From: Caulobacter vibrioides OR37
GTDB lineage: Bacteria; Pseudomonadota; Alphaproteobacteria; Caulobacterales; Caulobacteraceae
NCBI RefSeq assembly: GCF_000372645.1
Contig: NZ_APMP01000024.1
Span: forward strand, 1 to 64,000
Reading direction: 5' to 3'
Length of the DNA: 64,000 bases
Numbering within the stretch: position 1 is the stretch's first letter; each line of letters begins with the position of its first letter. Positions 27,467-37,157 of this stretch are shown here, one piece after another. The position numbers and the translations under genes are program-made. The notes beneath the pieces are model-generated. The model was not told the DNA's origin, searched no databases, and worked only from the letters and a program-made list of their open reading frames with translations.

Positions 27467-28516
27467 CTAAAACCCGTACAGCGCCCTATACTCGGCGTCC
27501 TTCGCGGCGATCTGGCGCGCGCAGTCGACCATGACCTTGGCCTGTTTCCAGGTGGCGTCGTCCTGCATCTTGCCGTCGATCATGGCCACGCCCGTGCCGT
27601 CGGGCATGGCCTCGAGGATCTTCTTGGCGAAGGCGACCTCGGCGGGGTCGGGACTGAAGACCTTTTTGGCGATCTCGATTTGGCTGGGGTGCAGGCTCCA
27701 GGCGCCGGCGCAGCCCATCAGGAAGGCGTTGCGGAACTGCTGCTCGCAGGCGACGGGATCGTCGATCGCCCCGAACGGACCGTAGAACGGCTTGATGCCG
27801 TGCGCGGCGCAGGCGTCGACCATCTTGGCGAAGGTGTAGTGCCACAAGTCCTGCTGGACGCTGACGCGGGGCGCGCCGTCCGCGTGGGGATCCTCGATCA
27901 CCCGATAGCCCGGATGACCGCCGCCGACGCGGGTCGTCTTCATCGCCCGACTGGCGGCCAGGTCCGCCGGCCCGAGGCTGATCCCCTGCATCCGGGGACT
28001 GGCGGCGGCGATCGCCTCGACGTTCATCACGCCCTCGGCGGTCTCCAGGATCGCGTGCAGCAGAATTGGCCGGGTGACGCCGTGCTTGGCCTCCAGCGAG
28101 GCCAGGAGCTGGTCCATGTAGAAGATGTCCCACGGCCCCTCGACCTTGGGGACCATGATCACGTCGATCTTATCGCCGGCCTTCTCGACGATCGTGCTGA
28201 TCTCATCCAGGTGCCAGGGCGAATTGAGGCAGTTGATCCGCGACCAGAAGCCCACGCCCAGGGCCTTGAAGTCGATCTCACGCGACATGGCCACCAGGCC
28301 CGCCAGGGCCGCGCCCTTGGCGTCGGCCGGAATGGCGTCTTCCAGATTGGCGAGGATGACATCGACGGTCGGGGCGATCTCGGGAAGCTTGGCGCGCACC
28401 TTGTCCAGGTGCGGCGGCACGAAATGGATCATCCGTTCCACGCGGGCGGGCAGCTCGCGGTACGGCGTCGGGGCGCCGATCGCCAGAGGTTTGAAAAAGC
28501 CGCGCGGCGTCTTCAT
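27467..28516 (-). CDS. HpcH/HpaI-type CoA ester lyase (malyl-CoA lyase-like)
   Basis: 349 residues from ATG 28516. TIM barrel with [32 protein letters not shown] (metal Asp/Glu), [30 protein letters not shown] and [12 protein letters not shown]. This is the citrate-lyase-beta/MclA family that cleaves malyl-CoA or citramalyl-CoA type esters. Ahead of it, CoA ligase and dehydrogenase partners are absent, so substrate is uncertain. An upstream codon would add 14 residues. Convergent to OsmC. Confidence 0.88.
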   Translation of the reverse strand: MKTPRGFFKPLAIGAPTPYRELPARVERMIHFVPPHLDKVRAKLPEIAPTVDVILANLEDAIPADAKGAALAGLVAMSREIDFKALGVGFWSRINCLNSPWHLDEISTIVEKAGDKIDVIMVPKVEGPWDIFYMDQLLASLEAKHGVTRPILLHAILETAEGVMNVEAIAAASPRMQGISLGPADLAASRAMKTTRVGGGHPGYRVIEDPHADGAPRVSVQQDLWHYTFAKMVDACAAHGIKPFYGPFGAIDDPVACEQQFRNAFLMGCAGAWSLHPSQIEIAKKVFSPDPAEVAFAKKILEAMPDGTGVAMIDGKMQDDATWKQAKVMVDCARQIAAKDAEYRALYGF

Positions 28517-28618
28517 GCCGGTCACTCCCCGCTGTCCCTTCGAGGGATCATTTCGCAATTGCGAAAGACCATGCGGCGGCGCGGCAAGGGCGTCAAGCCA
28601 GCGCCGCCCAAGCCCAGC

Positions 28619-28668
28619 TGCCCCCTCCGGCCCTCCGGGCCACCTCCCCCGCGATGCGGGGGAGGAAC
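28619..28668. repeat. Dispersed palindromic repeat, family A, copy 2 (inverted)
   Basis: Reverse complement of the copies at 20666 and 59094: GCCCCCTCCGGCCCTCCGGGCC-type arms and CTCCCCCGCG/CGCGGGGGAG hairpin. It lies between two minus-strand genes, just after the stop of the aldo/keto reductase. Confidence 0.8.
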
Positions 28669-28675
28669 TCGTCTT

Positions 28676-29761
<1,086 letters not shown>

Positions 29762-29894
29762 TCATTCGCCGATCTAGAGGATCAGGCAATCTTCCCGTCG
29801 TGGCCGTCAATCGCGGCGCAGACGTTTTTCTTCGACGCCCTGTCGGAACCGACGGCCCCCGATCGTTCTAGGATCACGACAACGGAGGAAACCC

Positions 29895-30380
29895 ATGTCC
29901 AAGATCAGCCCGTTCCTTTGGTTCGACAAGGAAGCCGAGGAGGCCGCGCGGTTCTACGTCGCGATCTTCCCCAATTCGCGGATCGTCAGCGTCAATGGCC
30001 TGCCGACCGACCTGCCCCACACCGGCGCCAAGGCCGGCGACGTGATGACCGTGACGTTCGAACTGGACGGCCTGCCCTATGTCGCCATGAACGGCGGGCC
30101 GGGCCATCCCTTCACCGACGCCATCTCGCTGACGGTCGATTGCGACGGCCAGGACGAGGTCGATCGCTACTGGAACGCGCTCACGGCGGACGGCGGTCAG
30201 GAGATCGCCTGCGGCTGGCTGAAGGACCGCTATGGCCTTTGCTGGCAGGTCACGCCCCGGCAGCTGATCGAGATGACCACCGGCCCCGACAAGGCCGCCG
30301 CCGCCCGCGTGTTCCAGGCGATGATGGGCATGGTGAAGATCGACGTCGCCAAGCTTCAGCAAGCCCACGACGCCGGATAG
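29895..30380 (+). CDS. VOC family protein (PhnB/3-demethylubiquinone methyltransferase-like)
   Basis: 161 residues, one vicinal-oxygen-chelate fold: ISPFLWFDKEAEEAARFYV at the start, GGPGHPFTDAISLTVDC in the middle and CGWLKDRYGLCWQVTPRQ near the end. This subgroup was once named 3-demethylubiquinone-9 3-methyltransferase but most members have unknown function. GGAGGAAAC precedes ATG. Two bases separate its stop from the convergent next gene. Confidence 0.88.
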   Translation: MSKISPFLWFDKEAEEAARFYVAIFPNSRIVSVNGLPTDLPHTGAKAGDVMTVTFELDGLPYVAMNGGPGHPFTDAISLTVDCDGQDEVDRYWNALTADGGQEIACGWLKDRYGLCWQVTPRQLIEMTTGPDKAAAARVFQAMMGMVKIDVAKLQQAHDAG

Positions 30381-30382
30381 CT

Positions 30383-31057
30383 TTACGCGGCCAGCGTCAT
30401 CAGGCTGCCGGGCGGCATGTCCGAGCGCACCTGCTGATCAAGGTCGTCGACGCTCTTGCCCAGGTCCTTCAGGCCCTTTTCGGCGTCCTTGTAGTCATCG
30501 GTCTCCTCGAACTTTTCCTTCATGGTCAGCGCCGCCTTGGTGCGCGCCGTCAGGAGAAGATCCTTCAGATCGGCGCCGAGACCCCGGACCAGCTTGATGA
30601 AGTCCATGTCGCCGGCGGCCTCGGCCTTGGCCTCGTCCTCAAGAGTCTTGCGGGCCGACGCGGCGGCGTCGGGGTTGGCGGCCGCGTCGGGCAGGGACTT
30701 GAAGTCGTCGGCGAACATTTCGCCGCTGTCCTTGGCCGCGGCGGCATAGTCCTTGACCGCGCCCTGCAACTCCTTGGCGGCCTCGGCCAGGGCCTTGGCC
30801 ATCTTCTTGGGGTCGTCGGCGTAGAGCTTCTTGAGCAGCTTCATCTGCTCGATCAGCCGCTGAACGCGCGCGCGGGCCTGGTCCTTGGCGTCGCCGATCC
30901 GGGTCTTGCGGTCGGCCCTGGCCTGCGCTTTGACCTGGTCGAGGGCGCTGTCGGCCTTGGCCTTTTCCGCGCCCTTGGCGACCTTCGCCGTCGCGCCGGC
31001 GCTCACGCGCCCCTGGGCCAGCGTGATCAGTCCGGCGACCAGACTTGTCGAAACCAT
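30383..31057 (-). CDS. Hypothetical helical Lys/Ala-rich protein
   Basis: 224 residues, almost wholly charged helix (KAKADSALDQVKAQARADRK, ALAEAAKELQGAVKDYAAAAKD), compatible with coiled coil from about residue 25 to 115 and again near 180-215. No signal peptide or membrane segment, no recognised domain. Codon use is normal for this genome. Convergent with the VOC gene. Function not assigned. Confidence 0.75.
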   Translation of the reverse strand: MVSTSLVAGLITLAQGRVSAGATAKVAKGAEKAKADSALDQVKAQARADRKTRIGDAKDQARARVQRLIEQMKLLKKLYADDPKKMAKALAEAAKELQGAVKDYAAAAKDSGEMFADDFKSLPDAAANPDAAASARKTLEDEAKAEAAGDMDFIKLVRGLGADLKDLLLTARTKAALTMKEKFEETDDYKDAEKGLKDLGKSVDDLDQQVRSDMPPGSLMTLAA

Positions 31058-31122
31058 GCGCTTCGCGCTCCGTCGGCCGTTCTGGCCCTCTCGGCGGCCG
31101 ACGTTATGCGAGGAAGGTTAAG

Positions 31123-31344
31123 CTAGGCCTTCTTGACGAACTCGGTGCGCAGGACGAGGCCCCGCACCTTGTCGACATTGGCCTCGATCTCGTCGGGATC
31201 GCCAGTCAGGCGGATCTTCTTGACCACCGTGCCGCGCTTGAGCGTCACGCCGCCCGAGCCCTTGACCTTGAGATCCTTGATCAGGGTGACGGTGTCGCCG
31301 TCGGCCAGGAGGGTTCCGTTGGAGTCGCGGGTTTCTTCGGACAT
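31123..31344 (-). CDS. PhnA-like (YjdM C-terminal domain) protein
   Basis: 73 residues from ATG 31344. DSNGTLLADGDTVTLIKDLKVKGSGGVTLKRGT is the PhnA/YjdM C-terminal SH3-like barrel; the zinc ribbon of full YjdM is missing. Often annotated as alkylphosphonate utilisation protein, but no phn genes are near, so that role is doubtful. The frame continues upstream but without homology-like sequence. Confidence 0.85.
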   Translation of the reverse strand: MSEETRDSNGTLLADGDTVTLIKDLKVKGSGGVTLKRGTVVKKIRLTGDPDEIEANVDKVRGLVLRTEFVKKA

Positions 31345-31502
31345 AGGGGGGTCCCTGCTAGGTCGGGCGGCGCGAAGCAAACCCGTATATTTTGTGCGGG
31401 CTTTCCTACGGATTTCCCGGGCCACGTCAATGCTCGGCGATCCGCGCTGATTTACATGCCGAACGCATAGCGATAGGTTTTGCTCGTCCTATGGAGCCTC
31501 TC

Positions 31503-31739
31503 ATGAGCCTGAAACAGCGGCTTCGCGCCCTGACCGGCCGCCAGTGGCTCACGTTCTTCGCGGCGAGCATTTTGCTCAGCCTCGGCGGCCAACTTCTCAC
31601 GGACGCTTGGACCCCGTTCGCGATCAGCCCGATAGCGAAGGCCCTTCTGGGCGCTTTCGTGTTCACATCACGCGTCCTTCCGGCGCTGGTCGTTGGTGCG
31701 GCGGCGGGCTCCGGCTCGTTGACCCTGCCACGCAAGTAG
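31503..31739 (+). CDS. Small membrane protein, hypothetical
   Basis: 78 residues with one clear helix (LTFFAASILLSLGGQLL) and a second hydrophobic stretch near the end (VLPALVVGAAAGSGSL). An ATG at 31491 would add four residues. Slightly lower GC than neighbours. No family recognised. Convergent with xerD, ten bases apart. Confidence 0.55.
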   Translation: MSLKQRLRALTGRQWLTFFAASILLSLGGQLLTDAWTPFAISPIAKALLGAFVFTSRVLPALVVGAAAGSGSLTLPRK

Positions 31740-31749
31740 CAATCCCAAT

Positions 31750-32670
31750 CTACGTCTTCTTCCGTCCCAACGGGTGCTTGGTCTGCACAACGTGCGCCAG
31801 GTGCTCGCCGGCCACATGGGTGTAGATCTGGGTCGTGGCGATGTCGGCGTGGCCGAGCAGGGTCTGGATCACGCGCAGGTCCGCGCCGCCCTCCAGCAGG
31901 TGGGTGGCGAAGGCGTGGCGCAGCACGTGCGGGCTGACCTTTTCACGGTCGATCCCGGCGGCGATGGCGGCGTCCTCCAGCAGTTGCCCGACGCGGCGGG
32001 CGGTCAGGCGGCCGGTGGCGCCGCGCGACGGGAAGAGCCAGGGGCTGTCCTTCGCGCCCTTGGGCAGGAAGGCCGGACGCTGGGCCAGATAGGCCTTCAC
32101 CGCCGCGCGGGCGGCGTCGTTCAGGGGCGCCAGCCGCTCCTTGCCGCCCTTGCCCTTGACGATCAGATAGGCCGGGTCCCGCGCCAGGGCCGACAGCGGC
32201 AGGGCCAGGAGCTCGGAGATTCGCAGGCCCGAGGCGTAGATCAGCTCGATCATGCACGACAGGCGCAGGCCCTGCGCGCCGTCCTTCTTCGTCGCGGCCG
32301 CCAGCAGGCGCTCGATCTCGTCGCGCTCCAGCACCTTGGGCAGCGGGCGTCCCGCCTTGGGCGCGGCGACGCGGCGCGAGGGATCGTCGGCCCGCCAGCC
32401 CTCGCCCAGCACGAAGCGATAGAACTGCCGGACGGCCGAGCGGCGGCGGGCGGCGGTGGCCGGCGACAGGCCCCGCGCGCCCAGGTCCTGGAAATAGGCC
32501 TCGACGGCTTGCGCGTCGGCGTCGTCCAGATCGCGGCCCCGGCCGGCCAGGAAGGCGCGGGCGTCGTCCAGGTCCTTGCCATAGGCGGTCAGGGTGTTGC
32601 GCGCGGCCGCCCGCTCGACGGCCATCATTTCCAGGAAGGCGTCGACCCAGCCGGCCCCCTTCCCGCTCAT
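31750..32670 (-). CDS. xerD: XerD-type tyrosine recombinase
   Basis: 306 residues. N-terminal SAM-like core-binding domain (about 8-95; AVERAAARNTLTAYGKDLDD) and catalytic domain with all residues: GLRISELL (Arg), VKGKGGKERLAPL (Lys), HVLRHAFATHLL (His-x-x-Arg), LLGHADIATTQIYTHV (His, Tyr nucleophile). Resolves chromosome dimers at dif with XerC and FtsK. The start overlaps the upstream gene's stop (ATGA). Standing in a housekeeping position, not next to a mobile element. Confidence 0.94.
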   Translation of the reverse strand: MSGKGAGWVDAFLEMMAVERAAARNTLTAYGKDLDDARAFLAGRGRDLDDADAQAVEAYFQDLGARGLSPATAARRRSAVRQFYRFVLGEGWRADDPSRRVAAPKAGRPLPKVLERDEIERLLAAATKKDGAQGLRLSCMIELIYASGLRISELLALPLSALARDPAYLIVKGKGGKERLAPLNDAARAAVKAYLAQRPAFLPKGAKDSPWLFPSRGATGRLTARRVGQLLEDAAIAAGIDREKVSPHVLRHAFATHLLEGGADLRVIQTLLGHADIATTQIYTHVAGEHLAHVVQTKHPLGRKKT

Positions 32671-34133
32671 TTGGCGTAGGCCAAGCCCAGAAGACCCTCG
32701 ACGACGATGGCGCGGGCGTCGACGACCAGGCCGGCGTGAACCAGGCCCTGGGCGATGCGGGCGCGGTCGACCGGCTGCGGCCCCGTGGGACCGGTCTCCA
32801 GCGCGATCGACAGGGCCAGCAGGCCCGCCTCGCCCTTGCGCTTGGCGGCCCCGGCGGCGTCCAGCAACACCGCGCGCGCCGGCGAGGCGACGGGCTTGGG
32901 GAGCTCGAAATTGGCGAACTGGGCGCGGGCGTCCGGGTCCATCGCGCCGCCCAGGCTGGCCAGCAGCACCGCGGCGGGCTGGGCCGGCGACTTGGCGCCG
33001 CCGGTCGCGCCGCGCGCGATCAGATTGCCCAGCACCTGGTTGTCGACCTTGCCCGAGGCGGCGGCGATCAGGGCGTCGAGAATGGCCAGGTCGGTCGTCG
33101 TCGCCCCCGGCGTCTTGTCCGCCGTCAAACGGCCGCGAATGGTCTGGGCCGTGGCGACGTCCCCGGACGCGATGGCCGCGCGGGCCAGCAGCACCGGTTC
33201 CCGCAGCGGCCCGCCGGCCTGGGCCAGGGCGGCGATCGAACCGGCCGAGGCCTGGGCCGCCTCGACGAAGCCGTCCAGGGTCTTGGCCTGGCGCAGGAAG
33301 GCGATGTCGGCGGCCTCCGTGGCGGTCAGGTCCGCGCCCGGCGAGACCCCGGCCAGGTCGCCGCCCATCGGCTTGATCAGCGGCTTCAGCGCCGGCGAGG
33401 CCGAGGCGATGGCGCTGGCCGACTGGATGTCGAGATTCAGCCGACGCGACAGGGCGTAGTCGACGCCGTTCTTCAGCGACGCCGTCCCCGGCGCGGCGCC
33501 GTTCATCGCCGCGTTCATCAGGCGCGCATAGTCGGCGTCCTTGGTCTGGGCCTGGGCCAGCTGGAAGGTCAGCTGGGCGGCGTCGTTCTGGCCGGCCTTC
33601 AGCTGGCAGAAGGTCCGCAGGCGCAGCCAGTAGGCGGCGCCGCGATCCACCGTGAGGGCCTGTTCAGCTTGGCAAGCCTTGTCGTCGTCGCCGGCGATCA
33701 GCGCCGCCTCGGCGATGGCCATCGACAGCGCGCCGCTGCCGGCCGCGCCCGTAGTACGGTCTAGAATGGCGTTGGCGCCCTTGGCCTCGCCCAGGGCGAT
33801 CAGGGCCAGGGCTCGCTGCGCGCCCATGTCGGCGTTGTCGCCGACGCCGGCCGGTCCGTTGGCGCCGGTCGACAGCAGGCGCCGCGCCAGGCTGGCGAAG
33901 GCGGGCGACAGCGGCTTGGACCCGGCCAGCTTGGGGACGACGTCGCGCATGATGTCCGGCGCCGTATCCTTCCACAGATCGCCGCCGATCCCGGTCCGCG
34001 CCGCGGGGCTGGAGAAATAGTCCGGCGGCGCCAGGGTCTTGACCTTGACCTCCTCCTGCGCCGCCGAGACGGCCGGAGTCAGAACCAGGGCGAGCAGCGC
34101 CGCGGCGCTGGAGGAACGCTTGGAAAGGATCAT
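32667..34133 (-). CDS. Secreted helical-repeat protein of unknown function, upstream of xerD
   Basis: 488 residues. Signal peptide 1-24 (LLALVLTPAVSAAQ). The mature protein is Ala/Leu-rich helices in repeated pairs resembling TPR/SEL1-like units (ALALIALGEAKGANAILDRT, MAIAEAALIAGDDDKACQAE, LRTFCQLKAGQNDAAQLTFQ). An upstream ATG at 34151 adds six residues. Coupled to xerD by overlap, divergent from aroK. Conserved alphaproteobacterial order hypothetical-xerD is known, function is not. Confidence 0.75.
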   Translation of the reverse strand: MILSKRSSSAAALLALVLTPAVSAAQEEVKVKTLAPPDYFSSPAARTGIGGDLWKDTAPDIMRDVVPKLAGSKPLSPAFASLARRLLSTGANGPAGVGDNADMGAQRALALIALGEAKGANAILDRTTGAAGSGALSMAIAEAALIAGDDDKACQAEQALTVDRGAAYWLRLRTFCQLKAGQNDAAQLTFQLAQAQTKDADYARLMNAAMNGAAPGTASLKNGVDYALSRRLNLDIQSASAIASASPALKPLIKPMGGDLAGVSPGADLTATEAADIAFLRQAKTLDGFVEAAQASAGSIAALAQAGGPLREPVLLARAAIASGDVATAQTIRGRLTADKTPGATTTDLAILDALIAAASGKVDNQVLGNLIARGATGGAKSPAQPAAVLLASLGGAMDPDARAQFANFELPKPVASPARAVLLDAAGAAKRKGEAGLLALSIALETGPTGPQPVDRARIAQGLVHAGLVVDARAIVVEGLLGLAYAK

Positions 34134-34211
34134 GGACCGGTTATGACGCATGACGCGGATCTCGCAAACTTGGCGGTTTGCCCAAGCCTCGTGTAAACCC
34201 GCGACCGCATC

Positions 34212-34793
34212 ATGACCGAACATCCCGAACCCGCCCCCGACCTTCACGGAGACCTCGCGCCGCTGCGCGAGAAGACCATCGTCCTGGTCGGGCTGATGGG
34301 GGTGGGCAAGTCCAGCGTCGGACGCCGCCTGGCCGGGGTGCTGGACCTGCCGTTCCGCGACGCCGACAACGAGGTCGAGGCCGCCGCCGGCCGCTCGATC
34401 CCGGCCATCTTCGCCGAGCTGGGCGAGAGCGCGTTCCGCGACGGTGAGCGCCGGGTGATCAGCCGCCTGCTGGACGAGCCGCCGCACGTGCTGGCCACCG
34501 GCGGCGGCGCCTTCGTCAATCCCGAGACCCGGGCCCTGATCAACCAGAAGGCCGTCTCGGTCTGGCTGAAGGCCGATATCGACCTTCTGGCCCGCCGCGT
34601 TTCGCGCAAGGACAACCGGCCGCTGGTCAAGGGCAAGGATCCCGTCCAGGTGCTGACCGAGCTGGCCAAGGCCCGCAACCCCGCCTATGCCGAGGCCCAG
34701 GTGCACGTCCAGACCGGCGACACGCCGCACATGGTGGCCGTCGAGGCCATCCTGGCCGCCCTGCGCGCCCGGCCGCCTGTCGCGCCCTCCTAG
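34212..34793 (+). CDS. aroK: Shikimate kinase AroK
   Basis: 193 residues. P-loop [14 protein letters not shown] (residues 29-42), [11 protein letters not shown] (substrate Asp), [11 protein letters not shown] (lid), and [11 protein letters not shown] region. Phosphorylates shikimate in aromatic amino acid synthesis. N-terminal 20 residues precede the core. Followed after ten bases by aroB, in the common aroK-aroB operon. Confidence 0.96.
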   Translation: MTEHPEPAPDLHGDLAPLREKTIVLVGLMGVGKSSVGRRLAGVLDLPFRDADNEVEAAAGRSIPAIFAELGESAFRDGERRVISRLLDEPPHVLATGGGAFVNPETRALINQKAVSVWLKADIDLLARRVSRKDNRPLVKGKDPVQVLTELAKARNPAYAEAQVHVQTGDTPHMVAVEAILAALRARPPVAPS

Positions 34794-34803
34794 GAGTCTC
34801 GCC

Positions 34804-35916
34804 ATGATCCGCACCGTTTCCGTGGGCCTGGGCGATCGCGCCTACGACGTCGTCATCGGTCCTGGCCTGATCGACCAGGCCGGCGCGCGGATCGCGCCGG
34901 TGCTGAGCAAGCGCAAGCGGGTCGCCGTCGTCACAGACGCCCATGTCGGCGAGCATCACGGCGAGCGGCTGGCCGTCTCGCTGGAGAAGGCCGGAATCTT
35001 GGTCGACGTCATCACCCTGCCGCCGGGCGAGGAGACCAAGAGCTTCGAGCACCTGGCCGAGCTTTCCGACCGCCTGCTGGCCCTGGGGCTGGAGCGCGGC
35101 GACCAGATCGTGGCCTTCGGCGGCGGGGTCGTCGGCGACCTGGCCGGCTTCGCGGCGGCGATCTACAAGCGCGGCATCGACTTCGTGCAGGTCCCGACCA
35201 CCCTGCTGGCCCAGGTCGACAGCTCGGTCGGCGGCAAGACCGCCATCGACACCCCGCGCGGCAAGAACCTGATCGGCGCCTTCCACCAACCGCGCCTCGT
35301 CCTGGCCGACCTCGACGTGCTGGCCACCCTGCCCGCCCGCGAACTGGCCTGCGGCTACGCCGAGATCATCAAGTACGGCCTCTTGGGCGACTTTTCCTTC
35401 TTCGAGTGGCTGGAGACCAACGTCGCCAAGGTGCTGGCCGGCGAGGTCGACGCCCTGGTCCGCGCGGTCGGCCGCTCGGTGGAGATGAAGGCGCAGATCG
35501 TCGCCGAGGACGAGAAGGAGGCCGGCCGCCGCGCGCTCCTGAACCTTGGCCACACCTTCGGCCACGCGATCGAGACCGAGGTCGGGTTCGGCGACCTGCT
35601 CAAGCACGGCGAGGCCGTGGGCGTGGGCATGGCCCAGGCCTTCCGCTTCTCGGCGAGCCAGGGCCTGTGCCCCAGCCAGGACGCCGTCCGCGCCGAGGCG
35701 GCGATCAAGGCCGCCGGCCTGCCGACGACCCTGGCCGACGTGCGGCAGGTGCCTTTCAACGCCGACGCCCTGATCGCCCACTGCGGCCAGGACAAGAAGG
35801 CCGAGGGCGGCAAGCTGACCTTCGTCCTGGCGCGCGGCATTGGCGACGCCTTCGTGGCCAAGGACGTGGACCGCGACGCGCTGCGAGCGTTCTTGGTGGA
35901 GGAAGGGGCGGTTTAG
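34804..35916 (+). CDS. aroB: 3-dehydroquinate synthase AroB
   Basis: 370 residues, normal length. NAD site and substrate loop: [18 protein letters not shown] motif here [35 protein letters not shown], and zinc-ligand region [12 protein letters not shown] and [12 protein letters not shown]. Converts DAHP to dehydroquinate in the cytoplasm. Its stop overlaps the stop of the small minus-strand gene by three to four bases. Confidence 0.97.
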   Translation: MIRTVSVGLGDRAYDVVIGPGLIDQAGARIAPVLSKRKRVAVVTDAHVGEHHGERLAVSLEKAGILVDVITLPPGEETKSFEHLAELSDRLLALGLERGDQIVAFGGGVVGDLAGFAAAIYKRGIDFVQVPTTLLAQVDSSVGGKTAIDTPRGKNLIGAFHQPRLVLADLDVLATLPARELACGYAEIIKYGLLGDFSFFEWLETNVAKVLAGEVDALVRAVGRSVEMKAQIVAEDEKEAGRRALLNLGHTFGHAIETEVGFGDLLKHGEAVGVGMAQAFRFSASQGLCPSQDAVRAEAAIKAAGLPTTLADVRQVPFNADALIAHCGQDKKAEGGKLTFVLARGIGDAFVAKDVDRDALRAFLVEEGAV

Positions 35917-36104
35917 GCGGCGAACGCTCGATGTTTGGCCGCGTTGGCTCTCCGTTTTGCCGTCGCGTTCGCTTGCTCGGCGATCGCCCGAGCCAGTTCT
36001 CCGGCGCCGCCGCGACCTTGGTAGAGTCCTAGAGCCAATTCGATCAACTTGGCCTCAGGCGCATCCTGTACATACAGCGCCTCGGGACTGTCAGCCTTCA
36101 CCAT
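35913..36104 (-). CDS. Small helical hypothetical protein coupled to the GAF membrane protein
   Basis: 63 residues from ATG 36104, soluble: [20 protein letters not shown] then [20 protein letters not shown] and an Arg/Ala-rich helix. Start overlaps the end of the GAF gene by 14 bases, so translation is coupled. No family recognised. Lower GC than aroB. Could be a partner, adaptor or regulator of the upstream protein. Confidence 0.6.
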   Translation of the reverse strand: MVKADSPEALYVQDAPEAKLIELALGLYQGRGGAGELARAIAEQANATAKRRANAAKHRAFAA

Positions 36105-37065
36105 TGTCGCGCTCCATGTCGCGTCTGAGTGTAGATACGGCGAGAAGAGTTGCAAGGGTCTTACCCAACGCTCTTATAGGGCGAACAGCTTCATGGTCCC
36201 CGCCTTCTTCGGGCTTGAAACGCCCGGCGATGTCGCTTGTCGCAACCACGACCCCCAGAGGCACGTCCTGGCCTGGCAGGGAAAATGGGATCGCCGCGAG
36301 AGAGCGATAGCGCAACGTATCATCGTAGGCGGTGCGCTTGTGCTCTGGCGCGTCAAAAAAGCCGCGAACATTGAGGTCCGTGCTGTCAGCGCAGATCAGC
36401 GCGCGCCTCATTTGAAAGGCTTGGCCGATATGCCCCTCGCCCCGCCTCCAGGTCCTATGGGGTGCGTCCTCGTCCGACCGGGTTGGTCTTCGGCACGCGA
36501 CGCATTCTAGCTGCTGCCTTTCTTCGCGCCAGAGATAGACCGAGAAGTTCCAAAGTTCGTCGCCCATCCCGAACAGCGTCGCCTTCGACGCGGCCAGCAG
36601 GTCGAGCATGTCACGAATCTGGTCCTCGATCGGCGCTTTGGCCGACGGCAGGAGCGCCACGTCGACCGCCACCCTCATGCTATCGATGGTCAAGCTGAGC
36701 ACGGAAGCCTTCGTCAGTTCCGCCTCGAGCTGCTGAATTTCACGTTGGCTAACGGCCAGGGCGTTTTTGTTGACTTCCGCGGCCTCGACAGCTGACTGGG
36801 CGTCGGCCATGACAGCCAACGCAGACTTATCCGTCATCAGCACAAGCGCGCCGGCGAGCGCGCCCAGGACCAGGAAGACAATCTGGAGGGTAACAAGAAC
36901 CGCCGCCCAAGCGCTGCCGGGAACACCTTGCGGTAAGGCCTTTGAAAACCCGACCACGACCGGCGCGATCACCGTCGTGAGTTGAAGCCCCAGCCGAAGC
37001 TTCCGAGCCTTTTCGAGAAATTCGCTCGTATGCCTCTGCAAACGCGTCTTGAGTTCCGAATTCAT
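36091..37065 (-). CDS. Two-pass membrane protein with coiled coil and C-terminal GAF-like domain
   Basis: 324 residues from ATG 37065. Helices about 28-46 (TTVIAPVVVGFSKAL) and 54-80 (VLVTLQIVFLVLGALAGALV) form a hairpin in the inner membrane. A coiled-coil stretch follows (about 85-120) and then a GAF-like domain (about 185-320) with HRTWRRGEGHIGQAF, RSLAAIPFSL and PLGVVVATSDIAGRFKP. One cysteine pair (LECVACRRP) at the boundary may bind metal. No enzymatic output domain. GC is clearly below its neighbours, suggesting acquisition. Function unassigned. Confidence 0.7.
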   Translation of the reverse strand: MNSELKTRLQRHTSEFLEKARKLRLGLQLTTVIAPVVVGFSKALPQGVPGSAWAAVLVTLQIVFLVLGALAGALVLMTDKSALAVMADAQSAVEAAEVNKNALAVSQREIQQLEAELTKASVLSLTIDSMRVAVDVALLPSAKAPIEDQIRDMLDLLAASKATLFGMGDELWNFSVYLWREERQQLECVACRRPTRSDEDAPHRTWRRGEGHIGQAFQMRRALICADSTDLNVRGFFDAPEHKRTAYDDTLRYRSLAAIPFSLPGQDVPLGVVVATSDIAGRFKPEEGGDHEAVRPIRALGKTLATLLAVSTLRRDMERDNGEG

Positions 37066-37157
37066 CACATGCCCCAAGCGATCTCAACTAAAGCGGCGCT
37101 TAGATAGCAATACAGCTATTTCGCGAAAATCCACGTCAATGCTCACGTAGAAACCCC

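Noticed and set aside
31750..32670. Tyrosine recombinase as a phage or island integrase
   Set aside because: Length, motifs and overlap with the conserved upstream gene fit chromosomal XerD; no att-like repeats or cargo.
31422..37145. A 14-base direct repeat CCACGTCAATGCTC near 31422 and 37131, as possible attachment sites
   Set aside because: Several exact 14-base repeats are expected by chance in 64 kb, and no integrase lies between them in a suitable place (xerD is a housekeeping type).
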